54,025 bases of DNA from Candidatus Rokuibacteriota bacterium (GCA_003220495.1 QHSP01000045.1:1-54025), one strand, 5' to 3'. Shown: positions 8,277 to 16,946, counted from the stretch's first letter. Numbers and translations are program-made. The notes: a model not told the origin generated them from the sequence alone.

Positions 8277-8726
8277 ATGATGAACGACGCGAGCACGCCG
8301 ATCGGACGGCCGGCAGCCGTGAACCCTCCGGGCAAGCTGGCGTACGCGACGCCGACCACAGCCCCCCTGGTGGCGGGCCGGCGCTCCTTCTTCAAGTACC
8401 GCGACCTCGGCGTCACGGCCGCGAGCAGCGGGAAGATCCGCGCTCAGGTAACGATCGGGGCCGAAGGGATGACGCAGCCGACGGGTTGGCACTACCACGT
8501 CTGCGAGGGCCAGTTCGTGTACATGCTCAGTGGATGGGTTGACCTGGAGTTCGAGGACGGCCAGAAACTGCGTATCCAGTCGGGCGAGTCGCTTTACATC
8601 CCGGGCGGCCTGCGGCACAACGAGACGGCGGCATCAAGAGACCTCGAGCTCCTGGAGATCTCCGTTCCCGCGGACATGGGCACCGTGGCCTGCGATCCGC
8701 CCGAGGGGTGGTCCAGGAGCGCGTGA
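8277..8726 (+). CDS. Cupin domain protein, 149 aa
   Basis: A single-domain cupin. Motif 1 is seen as GWHYHVCEGQFVYMLSGWVD and motif 2 as GESLYIPGGLRHNETAAS, with two His of the first motif and one His of the second in place to bind a metal. Such proteins act as small dioxygenases, isomerases or ligand sensors. AGAGGAGGCC lies eight bases before the ATG, which supports this start. No operon partner follows directly. Confidence 0.85.
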   Translation: MMNDASTPIGRPAAVNPPGKLAYATPTTAPLVAGRRSFFKYRDLGVTAASSGKIRAQVTIGAEGMTQPTGWHYHVCEGQFVYMLSGWVDLEFEDGQKLRIQSGESLYIPGGLRHNETAASRDLELLEISVPADMGTVACDPPEGWSRSA

Positions 8727-8851
8727 GGCCGCGCTACAACTGCCTGCTCTCGGGCAGACGCGAACCCTCCTGAGACCGAAAAGCCGTCACTCGTGATGCT
8801 TGCGATAGCGCAGCCTGCGGTCACCGAGTCTCCGGCGACGTGAGTGCTGCC

Positions 8852-9376
8852 ATGAGCCTGGCAGCCCTGCTCATCAGCATCCTTGCTCTAGCGCTATCTG
8901 GGTTTACCTTTTGGTGGCACAACTGGCGGCCGGGCAAGCTGCGTGTCGGGACGCCCCACACGTACGCGGGCCACACGGCTGCGGATAAGCTCTTGCTTGA
9001 GTTCCCGTTCGTCTTCTTCAACAAGGGCGCCAAGACTGTCATTGTCGATAACCTACGGGTGCGGCTGCCGGAGCAGGACGGAGAACCATTGACGTTCGTT
9101 GCCACGGTAGAGCGGCTGGGCACTGACACCGGGCGCGCGTCTGCTACGCCTTTCTTTGTCGGCCCTGGGCAGGCGGTCCGCATGATTTGTGAGTTCCAGC
9201 GCAATCCCGGAGGTAACCGGCTGACCGCGCGGCACTGCATCGTCCAGCTTGACGCGCGTCTCAACGGCCTCACGCAGTGGACGCCTATACACGAGTTTCC
9301 ACTGAACGTAACCGAGGATGCCCTCGCAATGCTATCTAGGTTCCTTGTTGTCCGGGAGAACAAACTAGAATCCTGA
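8852..9376 (+). CDS. Membrane-anchored hypothetical protein, 174 aa
   Basis: One N-terminal transmembrane helix (SLAALLISILALALSGFTFW, residues 2-21) is followed by WHNWRPGKLRVGTP and a soluble beta-rich domain of about 140 residues. No cleavage site follows the helix, so it is probably a signal anchor. The family is not recognised. A GTG at 8840 would add four residues; neither start has a strong ribosome site. The codon use is somewhat less GC-skewed than in the neighbouring genes. Confidence 0.55.
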   Translation: MSLAALLISILALALSGFTFWWHNWRPGKLRVGTPHTYAGHTAADKLLLEFPFVFFNKGAKTVIVDNLRVRLPEQDGEPLTFVATVERLGTDTGRASATPFFVGPGQAVRMICEFQRNPGGNRLTARHCIVQLDARLNGLTQWTPIHEFPLNVTEDALAMLSRFLVVRENKLES

Positions 9377-9934
9377 ACGGACTGGCTCTACTCCGTCTCT
9401 GCCTCCATTGCGCGTCCCCCTTGTTGAGTGCCGCCCCCGCCGCGCGCTGCACACCGCCCGCCACAGCGTCGACTGCCAGGCCGGGCCCTCAACGATCGCG
9501 GGCCTCCTTGACACACGTCTCGGATGCTTGCGCCTGAGCGTCGGGCAGGGCTATGAGCACGCCGCATAGCGAGACGGCGACCAGGGCCGGCATCATGATC
9601 GTCCCAGGAGTCGAGCCACCCGTGCAGGAGTGGAAGCTCGGGCTCGCGGGGGTCGCGGAGCGCGAAACCGAGGGCAGCGCCGACCTCGGTCTACGCCGTC
9701 AACATGAAAACGCTCGACCGTCAGATCCGGTCCAAGACGGCACTCGCTCATCAGTCGGGGTGTGCTGAACAGCCACACTCTCCCAATCGACTTGACGCCC
9801 TCGTCGCGATTTTCGAGACTTGGTGCTGATCCAGCCGGGCCTGGCATTGCCTCTGCAGTGGGCGTCCGCGTTGATGGGCAGCGCGTGAGTACGGCCCCCG
9901 GCTCGCGAGAAGCGAGAGTTGAGGAGTGGCTACC
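9377..9934. other. Spacer of about 560 bp, one possible secreted mini-ORF
   Basis: No normal-length gene is convincing here. A minus-strand reading frame at 9489-9596 with a signal-peptide-like sequence is listed separately. The rest shows only GC-driven open frames. The final bases (GAGTTGAGGAG) form the ribosome site of the gene at 9935. Confidence 0.5.
9489..9596 (-). other. Possible truncated secreted peptide, 35 codons
   Basis: The minus-strand frame opens with MMPALVAVSLCGVLIALPDA and then QAQASETCVKEARDR and stop. The first 23 residues have the form of a signal peptide with a plausible AQA cleavage site, leaving a mature stub of about a dozen residues with one Cys. It is either the 5' remnant of a secreted protein gene or chance. 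The upstream ribosome site is weak. Confidence 0.25.
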
Positions 9935-10210
9935 ATGATGAGTGTGACTGTGCACATGGGGTGGCAGATCGAGTCTCGATCCTACAAAGCAGACGGCAAT
10001 CGCTGGTGGCCCAGGGCGCTGGTGAGTGTCTTCGAAGAGGGCAGGTTGGGCACGCACGACGTGCGGGCATTGCTCAGTGTGACGTTCGACACCGTGCGGG
10101 AGGCCGATGACTTCGCCATCAAGATGGCGAAGACGTGGATCCAGGATAGGTACTACCCGCTGATCCCGGCGAGCTCCCTGGCCAGGGCGACGCACGAGCG
10201 CGTGTCGTAG
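9935..10210 (+). CDS. Small conserved hypothetical protein, 91 aa
   Basis: A short soluble protein with the pattern GWQIESRSYKADGNRWWPRA, a beta hairpin, then FDTVREADDFAIKMAKTWIQ. This strand-strand-helix layout with a conserved Trp pair and an Ala/Asp helix is seen in small DUF6566-like proteins; that assignment is tentative. The ATG at 9935 has GAGG ten bases upstream and is preferred over the in-frame GTG at 9926. Its last 58 bases overlap the end of the convergent HpaB-like gene. Confidence 0.6.
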   Translation: MMSVTVHMGWQIESRSYKADGNRWWPRALVSVFEEGRLGTHDVRALLSVTFDTVREADDFAIKMAKTWIQDRYYPLIPASSLARATHERVS

Positions 10211-11589
10211 GTGCTCGCGAGCCGCTGCTTGTTGGTGGCGAGACTGCCCACGTTGTACATCTCGAAGAGGAGCTGGCGCGATCCGAAGGAGTCACAGGCG
10301 TACTCCCAGGCCAGCTTGAGTAGACGAAAGCGCTCCGGCGCTCCCTCATCGTGGGCGACGAAATAGCGGTGCAGGTGCGGGCCGATGTCGGGATTGTGTA
10401 GATCAGCCTGACCCGGGGCCATCAGGAGCCCGGGACCGCAGAGCTCCCGGATGTGCTGCAACAGGGACGGATAGCGCTCGATGGCGAAGGTGCGGGCCGC
10501 CAGCGCCGTCGTTGGGTTGGGCAAGGCCAGGCCCGACGGCGAGCGGACCGGATTCGCCTCGGCCGCTTGAACGCAGGCCCGCAGAGTCTCAAGATAGACC
10601 ATCGCATCAGCCAGAGCCGTCTGGATGGAGGGCTGCGCCGCGCTACCCAGGGAATCGGCGATCGCGGCGCAGATTCCGAGCAACACCTCGGCCTTGACGG
10701 CCATGCGCACCAGCACGTACCAGGGACCAAGGCCGACGGCGCCCTGAAAGAGTCGCGTCGCGAAGGCGAGGTCGAGAGTGGGGGATCGCCGCAGGTAGAA
10801 GACCCGCTCCCACGGGATGAACACGTCGTCGAACACCACGATGGAGTCCATCTCATCCCACGCGGGGCTGACCGGATGGTCCGCTGGATTCGTCGACGCC
10901 AGCGGCTCGCGACAGATGACGTGAACGCCCTCGGCGTTCACCGGCGTCGCAAAGTACACATCCTCCTCGGGCGCGAGGTCGGGCCGTGGCGGCGTCATGC
11001 AGAAAAGCTCGTTGGCATACGGGGCCTGCGTCCCCACTCCCTTGGCGCCTCGCACGATGAGGCCGCCGGGGCGCCGAGCCATCACCCGCAAGGGCTCCTG
11101 CTTGGACACGGGGTGATTGCGATGATGCAAGGGATCGCTGAAGACGGTCGCGATGCTGCGGTCGTTCTCGCGGCAGTATTCGAAATAGCGAGCGACGTGG
11201 TCAGCAAAGGCAGGGTCTTCCTTGCCCAGGAGATCGCGAATGTCGTAGAGCCCGAGCACCACCGTCGCCAGATGCTGGGGTAGGCGCGCCGCGACGCCGC
11301 CCGCCCGGCGTACCAGGCACTCGTACATGCGCCGCTGGAGCGCCAGATCGTCTACGGACCGGGGCGGCAGATAGGCGCGGCTCACGGGCTGGCCCGTGCT
11401 GGGCGACGGGAACGTCAAGAGCTCCTGGTACGCCGCGTCGTGCTGCAGGTCGTAGACGGCGGCCACGCTGCGAGCGCAGCCGGCTAGCGCGGGGTGGGTG
11501 GTGACGTCATCCACCCGCTCGCCCATGAGCCACAGGCGTCGCCCGTCTCTGAGGCTCTCCAGGTACTCCTGTCCTCGACGTATCGGCAT
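10153..11589 (-). CDS. 4-hydroxyphenylacetate 3-monooxygenase-like oxygenase (HpaB/PvcC family), 478 aa
   Basis: FADH2-dependent aromatic hydroxylase of the HpaB family. The N-terminus (GQEYLESLRDGRRLWLMGER), the middle stretch DEMDSIVVFDDVFIPWERVF and the C-terminal helix bundle (LCGPGLLMAPGQADLHNPDI) are the usual landmarks, and the length is normal. It needs a flavin reductase, and none is adjacent. The ATG at 11589 has GAGGAGG upstream; the open frame continues 77 codons further but without family similarity. Substrates in this family vary (4-hydroxyphenylacetate, phenols, chlorophenols). The TauD-type dioxygenase gene lies directly upstream on the same strand, so the two may act in one catabolic route. 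Confidence 0.88.
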   Translation of the reverse strand: MPIRRGQEYLESLRDGRRLWLMGERVDDVTTHPALAGCARSVAAVYDLQHDAAYQELLTFPSPSTGQPVSRAYLPPRSVDDLALQRRMYECLVRRAGGVAARLPQHLATVVLGLYDIRDLLGKEDPAFADHVARYFEYCRENDRSIATVFSDPLHHRNHPVSKQEPLRVMARRPGGLIVRGAKGVGTQAPYANELFCMTPPRPDLAPEEDVYFATPVNAEGVHVICREPLASTNPADHPVSPAWDEMDSIVVFDDVFIPWERVFYLRRSPTLDLAFATRLFQGAVGLGPWYVLVRMAVKAEVLLGICAAIADSLGSAAQPSIQTALADAMVYLETLRACVQAAEANPVRSPSGLALPNPTTALAARTFAIERYPSLLQHIRELCGPGLLMAPGQADLHNPDIGPHLHRYFVAHDEGAPERFRLLKLAWEYACDSFGSRQLLFEMYNVGSLATNKQRLASTYDTRSCVALARELAGISG

Positions 11590-11701
11590 GGCGACACCTC
11601 CTCGACGCGCGAGACACGCCGATAGTACACAATTCGCCGCGCCCGTGAGACCGCGCCGGAGAGAGCCGCGGGCGGGCGAGTGGGTCGACCGAGGCGAGCG
11701 G

Positions 11702-12577
11702 CTACGCCCTGACGGGAGGCTGCCCGGCGAGCGTGGTCCGGCGCACGTCGCGAACCTCGCGATGGTCGAAGCGCCGCGCTCGGTGCATCGTCGCGCGGTT
11801 GTCCCACATGACCAGGTCACCCGGCTTCCACGCGTGCGAATACACGAACTCCCGCTGCGTCGCGTGCTCGGTGAGGTCGCGCAGGAACACGCGCGCCTCG
11901 GGGACGGTCCACCCGACGATGGCCCCCGCGTGCGCAGAAAGGAACAGCGACGGACGGCCGGTGACCGGGTGCCGGCGCACTAGAGGGTGGCGTACCGGCG
12001 CGAAAGCCGCGATTTCCTCGGTGGTGAGATCGACGAAGCCAATCGCTTCGCGCGAGTAGACCAGGGAATGCTCGCAGATCAAATCAGCGACCTCGGCCTT
12101 AGTGCGCTCGTCGAGAGCATCGTAGGCGGCGCGCATGTCGGCAAACTCGGTGTTGGCGCCCCACGACGGAATGACGCGGCCGGAGAGCAGCGAGTACTTG
12201 GCCGGCGCCGGGCGGAAGGAGCTGTCGGAATGCCACAGCCGATCGCCCAGCTTGAAGAACCACACGCGATCATCGGCCGACATGATGTTGCCCTGGCGGT
12301 CCAGATTCGAGAAATCCGCGATGCCCGGGCCGAGACGATGGTCCTCGCGCTTGCGGATGTGGCCGGGGCTCTTGTAGCTCTCGAGCTCCCCGAAGTTGAG
12401 CGTGAAGGCGATCTGCTGCTCGTCCGTGAGGTGCTGATCGCGAAAGACGAGCACGGCGTGCGCATTCATCCCGGCCTCGATCGCCGCCACGTCCGTGCGG
12501 TCGATCGGTCTGGTGATGTCTAGGCCCGAGACCTCTCCCGCGAACGAATCGGGCAGCGGGCGGATCGATATGGCCAT
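11702..12577 (-). CDS. TauD/TfdA family 2-oxoglutarate-dependent dioxygenase, 291 aa
   Basis: Non-haem Fe(II) dioxygenase that couples decarboxylation of 2-oxoglutarate to substrate hydroxylation. The metal site is visible as WHSDSSFR (His and Asp) and the distal His in ATMHRARRFD, with the 2-oxoglutarate Arg close to the C-terminus. The ATG at 12577 has GAGGAG eight bases upstream and is preferred over the GTG two codons earlier. The TfdA-like branch cleaves aryl ether or sulfonate substrates, but specificity cannot be assigned. It sits between the HpaB-like gene (112 bp downstream) and nudC (26 bp upstream) on the minus strand. Confidence 0.9.
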   Translation of the reverse strand: MAISIRPLPDSFAGEVSGLDITRPIDRTDVAAIEAGMNAHAVLVFRDQHLTDEQQIAFTLNFGELESYKSPGHIRKREDHRLGPGIADFSNLDRQGNIMSADDRVWFFKLGDRLWHSDSSFRPAPAKYSLLSGRVIPSWGANTEFADMRAAYDALDERTKAEVADLICEHSLVYSREAIGFVDLTTEEIAAFAPVRHPLVRRHPVTGRPSLFLSAHAGAIVGWTVPEARVFLRDLTEHATQREFVYSHAWKPGDLVMWDNRATMHRARRFDHREVRDVRRTTLAGQPPVRA

Positions 12578-12603
12578 GATCACTCCTCAGCCATGAGCCG
12601 CGG

Positions 12604-13530
12604 TCACAAGCTGTCGAGGCCGCTCGCCCATCGCCGGCAGATGTGATGGGCGATCGCGATGGGCGCTGGTAAGGAAGCCTGCGCCGGATCGTCGGCGCTG
12701 GTGGCGGCGCGCGCCACCATCTCCCGGATCTCGTCGCGGTGGAACCAGCGCGCCTCGGCGAGCTCCTCCGGGTCGACCGTGATCTCCTCGGTGAGCGCCT
12801 CGGCGAGAAAACCGATCATCAGGCTCGATGGAAACGGCCACGGCTGCGCCGCCAGGTAGCGCACGCGCCCGCAACGGACGCCCGACTCCTCCCGCACCTC
12901 GCGGCGCACGGCTTCCTCCAGGGTTTCGCCCGGCTCGACGAAACCGGCGAGGCATGAGAAGCGAGCGCCCGCGCGCCGCCGGTTGCGGCCGAGCAGGGCG
13001 CGGTCGCCGTGAATGGCGAGCATGATCACGACGGGATCGGTGCGCGGAAAGTGCGACGCGCGGCAATCCGGGCAGCGCCGCACCCAACCCGCCGACGCCA
13101 CCTTCGTCGGCGATCCGCACTGGGCGCAGAAGCGGTGTCGGGCGTGCCAGTCGAGCAGGGAGCGGGCCTCGGCGAGGATGGCCGCCTCGCCGGTGGCGAT
13201 GGCCGGAGCGAGGGCGCGCACGTCGATCAGCTCGGTGTCGATGTCGGGGGCGACGTTCGCGCCGGCCGCGTCGATCGCGAAGTGCGCGCGCCCGTCGCCG
13301 AGACCGAGAAAGATCAGCCACGCGCCCGCGTCGATCTGATCGCGCCACTGCGCCACGGGTTGCCAGTCGAGTGCCGGCGCCGCCTTGCCCCGCGTGAACG
13401 GCTTCAAGTCGCGCAGCGCCAGGATGCGAGTTTCTTTGGCGTCGAGCAGCCCGGCGATCCACTCGCGGTCTTCCCGGCGCTCGCTGGCCCGGTCCAGCGG
13501 GTTTCCGCCGAAGCAGTAGATGTCTTCCAC
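12604..13530 (-). CDS. nudC: NADH pyrophosphatase NudC, 308 aa
   Basis: Nudix hydrolase that splits NAD(H) to NMN(H) and AMP and can remove NAD caps from RNA. All landmarks are present: a four-Cys zinc ribbon (FCAQCGS and RRCPDCRASHFPR), the Nudix box from GFVEPGETLEEAVRREVREE onward, and the NudC-specific AAQPWPFPSSLM motif just after it. The N-terminal domain is complete and the length is normal. The gene overlaps nothing; its start is 2 bp from the stop of the oxidoreductase gene upstream (13533), so they are probably cotranscribed. Confidence 0.95.
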   Translation of the reverse strand: MEDIYCFGGNPLDRASERREDREWIAGLLDAKETRILALRDLKPFTRGKAAPALDWQPVAQWRDQIDAGAWLIFLGLGDGRAHFAIDAAGANVAPDIDTELIDVRALAPAIATGEAAILAEARSLLDWHARHRFCAQCGSPTKVASAGWVRRCPDCRASHFPRTDPVVIMLAIHGDRALLGRNRRRAGARFSCLAGFVEPGETLEEAVRREVREESGVRCGRVRYLAAQPWPFPSSLMIGFLAEALTEEITVDPEELAEARWFHRDEIREMVARAATSADDPAQASLPAPIAIAHHICRRWASGLDSL

Positions 13531-13532
13531 GG

Positions 13533-14636
13533 CTACTGATCCAACTTCACCGCCCGGCCCGTGGCGGAAGACCGCTCGATCGCCTCGATCAGCTTGTGGC
13601 GCTGGACGGCCAGATTGAAATCGACGTCGAAGGACCCACCGCCGCGCAGGGCGTCCGCCGCGCGCGCGTAGGCCTGGGCGACGTTGTAGGGCTGGCCGCC
13701 GGGAGTGCCCTCGGGAGCGAGCTTGTATTTCGCCGGCACCGGCATCGGAGCCATGGGCTCCTTGCCTTGGCCCGCGTGCATCTGATTCGGCCCGAGGCTG
13801 AGCGCGCCGTTTGCGCGGATGACCAGGGCGCCCTCCCGCCCGTAGATCTCGAGCCGGTTACCGCCGGGATTCGAGGGAACCGCGGCCACGTTGATCGACA
13901 CTTCGGTGCCGCTCACCGTGCGGCCGACGACGTTGATGCTGTCCGGCGAATCGACCGGGACCGGCTTGCCTTCGAGCGTGCGCCACTCCGGGATTCGGGT
14001 CGACACGCGAGCCGAGAGCTCGGCAAACTCGCCGAGCACGGCGCACAGGGCGTCGATCGCGTGGCCGCCGGCGATGGTCAGCGTGTTGGCGCCGTTGGCG
14101 CGCACGCCCTGCCAGATGCGGCCGGGGCCCCGCTGCAGCTGGGCCTGGGCCACCGTGTTCAGGTTCGCCGTGAGCACCTCGCCGACGTAGCCCGCCTTGA
14201 TGAGGTCACGCGCGTACAGAATCGTCGGGTCGCTGCGCGCCTGCAGGCCGACGATGGTCTTCAGAGAGCGCCGGAGGGCGAGACCGGCCATTTCTTCCGC
14301 CTCGGCCAGATTGGCGCCGAGCGGCCACTCGCAGAAGACTGGCTTTCCGGCCTGCAGGCCGGCCATGACCAGCTCCCGGTGACCGGGCACTCGCACGCAG
14401 ACGACGATGAGGTCGACCTCCGGATGCGCGGCCATGTCGCTGAACCGATGGAATCCACGCTCGGCGCCAAATGCTGCCGCAGAGGCCTTGGCGGTGTCCT
14501 CGTGCGAGGTGCAGACCGCCTTCAGCTGATAGTCGGGCAGAGCCTTGAGGGCGGGAACGTGGGCGTTGGCGCCCCAGCCGCTGCCGCCTTGTGTCACGGT
14601 TGCGCCCACGATTCCGACTCGAATCTTGTCCGTCAT
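13533..14636 (-). CDS. Gfo/Idh/MocA family oxidoreductase, 367 aa
   Basis: NAD(P)-dependent oxidoreductase with an N-terminal Rossmann fold (IRVGIVGATVTQGGSGWGAN) and the family's EWPLGANLAEAEEMAG segment, where the usual catalytic EKP is EWP. The VGLQARSDPTILYARDLI and YNVAQAYARAADAL stretches place it near the Gal80/galactose dehydrogenase-like branch. With Trp in place of Lys in the EKP motif, normal dehydrogenase activity is doubtful; Gal80 itself is a regulator. The ATG at 14636 has GGGAGG upstream, and the longer open frame upstream is antisense noise. It is followed at once by nudC. Confidence 0.85.
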   Translation of the reverse strand: MTDKIRVGIVGATVTQGGSGWGANAHVPALKALPDYQLKAVCTSHEDTAKASAAAFGAERGFHRFSDMAAHPEVDLIVVCVRVPGHRELVMAGLQAGKPVFCEWPLGANLAEAEEMAGLALRRSLKTIVGLQARSDPTILYARDLIKAGYVGEVLTANLNTVAQAQLQRGPGRIWQGVRANGANTLTIAGGHAIDALCAVLGEFAELSARVSTRIPEWRTLEGKPVPVDSPDSINVVGRTVSGTEVSINVAAVPSNPGGNRLEIYGREGALVIRANGALSLGPNQMHAGQGKEPMAPMPVPAKYKLAPEGTPGGQPYNVAQAYARAADALRGGGSFDVDFNLAVQRHKLIEAIERSSATGRAVKLDQ

Positions 14637-14790
14637 CTGAACCTCCCGGTTCGTCCGTTTGGCGAGAGCGCAGCGCCTCCCGCTCGGCGAGCTGCTCGCG
14701 CTCTTGGAAGGCGCATTGTAGCAGTCTAGCGGGAGCTCTGAGCCGTGTCGGGTTGCTCGCGGTCGCGCGCGGGGAACACGGAGTCGTCCG

Positions 14791-14982
14791 TTACGACGCC
14801 CGCGGGCTGGAACCCACGATGTAGGTGATCCCGCTGTCGAGGACGGCATTGAGGATCGTCTCCGCCTGCTGGTCGCTGACGTCACGGCCGCGCGGGGCGC
14901 CGCGGAGCTCCATGGCCCCGTAGCCCAGCATGGTGACCTGCAGGCCCGTCCGTCCGAGCTGGCGCTTGGGTAGCTCACTCAT
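14791..14982 (-). pseudogene. Aldo/keto reductase, N-terminal stub
   Basis: The first 55 residues (LPKRQLGRTGLQVTMLGYGA, then the ILNAVLDSGITYI strand) match the start of an aldo/keto reductase of about 300 residues. The reading then runs into VGSSPRAS and stop, exactly where the family should have the catalytic Asp in IDTSPDYG. Nothing downstream on the minus strand continues the fold. This is a 3'-deleted gene. The Gfo/Idh/MocA gene starts 154 bp further on, so the deletion may have occurred between them. Confidence 0.75.
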
Positions 14983-14998
14983 CTTATGTCTCCCCGGC

Positions 14999-15523
14999 TC
15001 AGGCGGCGGCGACCTTGACGGCCACTCGCAGTCCGAGCTTGGCGAGCTGGATGGCGGCGTCGAGGACGTCCGCCCACCGTTGTCGAGCCGCCGCGTCCAG
15101 CGTGGCGCTTCGCAGCAAGACCTTCAGCGCCGCGACCTCATCGGCCGTGAACGGGACGGTCTTCCTGATCGCATCGTTGTAGGTGTTCGCCAGGGCCACG
15201 TACAGCGTCGCGCGCGTGGCCAGGAGCGCGGCGGTGATCTCGGGGAAGCCGCGAAACTCCTGGATCTTCTTGCTCGTATCCTCGATGCTGTCCAGGATCT
15301 GGGTTTGGCGGGCGCGGATATCGGGCGTCGGCGCCACGTCGAATGGCACATTCCCGAGGCGATCGACCAGATTCTGTGCCTCCGTTCGTCCGGCCTCCAC
15401 GCGATCGGCCAACTTCTTGATCAAGGCGCCGGCATCCTTCGCCGTGTCCCCGATGTCCTTGACGAGGCCGTCGTTCCCTTGCAGGAAGTCGAGGATGCCC
15501 CTTGCGGTCGTCTGAATCGCCAT
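14999..15523 (-). CDS. Helical hypothetical protein of the lipoprotein operon, 174 aa
   Basis: A soluble, almost wholly helical protein with no signal peptide and no known motif. The region from residue 25 to 90 (KDAGALIKKLADRVEAGRTE and onward) looks like coiled-coil. It is the last gene of a three-gene minus-strand unit: the two lipoproteins upstream overlap by 4 bp, and this gene starts 35 bp after the second, with GGAGAC before the ATG. Its helical character and Asp/Ala-rich C-terminus resemble those of its neighbours, so the three may form one envelope-associated assembly. That is inference. Confidence 0.6.
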   Translation of the reverse strand: MAIQTTARGILDFLQGNDGLVKDIGDTAKDAGALIKKLADRVEAGRTEAQNLVDRLGNVPFDVAPTPDIRARQTQILDSIEDTSKKIQEFRGFPEITAALLATRATLYVALANTYNDAIRKTVPFTADEVAALKVLLRSATLDAAARQRWADVLDAAIQLAKLGLRVAVKVAAA

Positions 15524-15558
15524 CGCGCGTCTCCTTCACCGACCGGCATCGATCGAGC

Positions 15559-16293
15559 TTATCGCTTCACCCGCTCCAGCAAGTCGATCAGGTCCTGCGT
15601 CGCCGAACGGACCTGGGGACCGGTCTCGCCGCCGCCGCCGAGGACGCCGGCGGAGAGGGCCTTCTCGAGGATATCGTTGACCTTGCGCGCCTTCTTCAGG
15701 GACGCGTCGAGTCGATCGGTGCCGCCGGGCACTTGCTCTGCGATGGCCTGGACCAGTGCGGCGTCCACGGAGGCGAGCGCGGACTTCCGGGCGAAGGCCT
15801 CCACCTCGGCCTGAAGCTTCTGCATCGACTGCCACGACGTATCGAGCTGCGCCGCCAGGGCGCGCAGGGTCAGAAAGTCCTCGTCGAACTGGTCCCGCAC
15901 CTTGTGGTCGAGCCCGGTGTGATCGGCCAGATAGACCCGACCGATCATGTAGGCGACGTCGTGGGCTTCCCCGCCTGTCTTCGCCCGCCAGCTCTGGTTG
16001 GAGGAAAAGATGAGCGCGTGCTCGTGCTCCTTGGCCTGCTGGAGCTTCAGCGCCTGGTCGACGTCCGCGCGCGCGCTCGTCAAGCTCGTGATGCGCTCCT
16101 CGGTTGCGGCGCGGAAGGCTTTCATCTGGGCGGTGGCGTCATTGATCTTCTTGCCTTCCAGGGCGATCAGCTCCCGGACGGCGTCGCTGTGGATGGCGGA
16201 GCAGGCGGTCGTGAACAGCACGCTGACCAGCAGCCCCAGCAGCCGTGTGTCGTATCGTGACGGGCGGCGCGCGGTGTGTGGCAATCGGCTCAT
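15559..16293 (-). CDS. Lipoprotein, mostly helical, 244 aa
   Basis: The N-terminus carries a basic stretch, a hydrophobic core and a lipobox-like LFTTACSA, so Cys31 is the likely lipid anchor. The position before Cys is Ala, as usual; the -3 residue is Thr, which is unusual. The rest is long amphipathic helix (residues 50-110 and 150-215) with a Gly-rich hinge (GVLGGGGETG). No enzyme motif is seen. Its ATG overlaps the stop of the upstream lipoprotein (ATGA), and it has a similar design to that gene. Confidence 0.65.
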   Translation of the reverse strand: MSRLPHTARRPSRYDTRLLGLLVSVLFTTACSAIHSDAVRELIALEGKKINDATAQMKAFRAATEERITSLTSARADVDQALKLQQAKEHEHALIFSSNQSWRAKTGGEAHDVAYMIGRVYLADHTGLDHKVRDQFDEDFLTLRALAAQLDTSWQSMQKLQAEVEAFARKSALASVDAALVQAIAEQVPGGTDRLDASLKKARKVNDILEKALSAGVLGGGGETGPQVRSATQDLIDLLERVKR

Positions 16294-16946
16294 CGCTGGA
16301 TCTCTCGAATCGCGTCGGCGATTTCTCTCACGTCCTGGGGCGCCACGGTCACGTCAATGTCGAGGTATCGCTTGACGGTGGCGTTGATCTGGCGCAGGGC
16401 CCCCACGTTCTTTGCGTATGCGTCGAATGCGGCGCGCTCACGGGGAGCCGCGTGGGCCGCTCGATCGACCGAGGCAGCGACCGCGTTGACCAGGCGAGGC
16501 AGGCGCCGCACCAGCTGGTCCATGTCCGCACTGCCCTGGGTGAAGACGGCGCCGCCTGCGGGATCGTCGCCGCGGCGTCCTGGCAGACCGGCCAGGCGTA
16601 TCTCGTTGACCACCGCGAGCACCTCTTTGCCAAGCACAGCGGCGGAGGCCCCGGCATAGGCGGCATCGGCGGCGGCGGGGTCCACTCCCGCCTCGCGCTT
16701 ACCGGGCGGATTCGTGGTGGCCCATAGAAGGGCCAAGTCGAGCCCGGCGCGATACTGCACGTAGCGGTTCAATTGGTCGAACCGATCGCTGACCGTGCCG
16801 ACGAGCTCTCCGTACTGTCTCATGACCTTCGCGTTCTCGGCGTAGCTCCGGTCGAGTGACACCAGCGCTTGCTTCACCTCGGGCGGGGTGGCGCATCCGA
16901 CCGCGAACAGCAGAACGGAAACCAAGAACGCGCGCATGAATCTCAT
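16290..16946 (-). CDS. Lipoprotein, 218 aa
   Basis: First gene of the three-gene unit, with AAGGAGG eight bases before the ATG. The signal sequence RAFLVSVLLFAVGCAT contains a good lipobox (AVGC), giving Cys18 as the acylation site. The mature part is helical: VKQALVSLDRSYAENAKVMR, then a Gly/Ala-rich linker and a second helix pair near the C-terminus. There is no catalytic signature. I do not recognise the family. It is divergent from the SGNH hydrolase at 17092, with 145 bp between the starts. Confidence 0.68.
   Translation of the reverse strand: MRFMRAFLVSVLLFAVGCATPPEVKQALVSLDRSYAENAKVMRQYGELVGTVSDRFDQLNRYVQYRAGLDLALLWATTNPPGKREAGVDPAAADAAYAGASAAVLGKEVLAVVNEIRLAGLPGRRGDDPAGGAVFTQGSADMDQLVRRLPRLVNAVAASVDRAAHAAPRERAAFDAYAKNVGALRQINATVKRYLDIDVTVAPQDVREIADAIREIQR

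Noticed and set aside
14930-15814. 294-codon plus-strand frame over the lipoprotein unit
   Set aside because: Antisense to three genes with lipobox, start sites and overlaps that fit; composition is noise.
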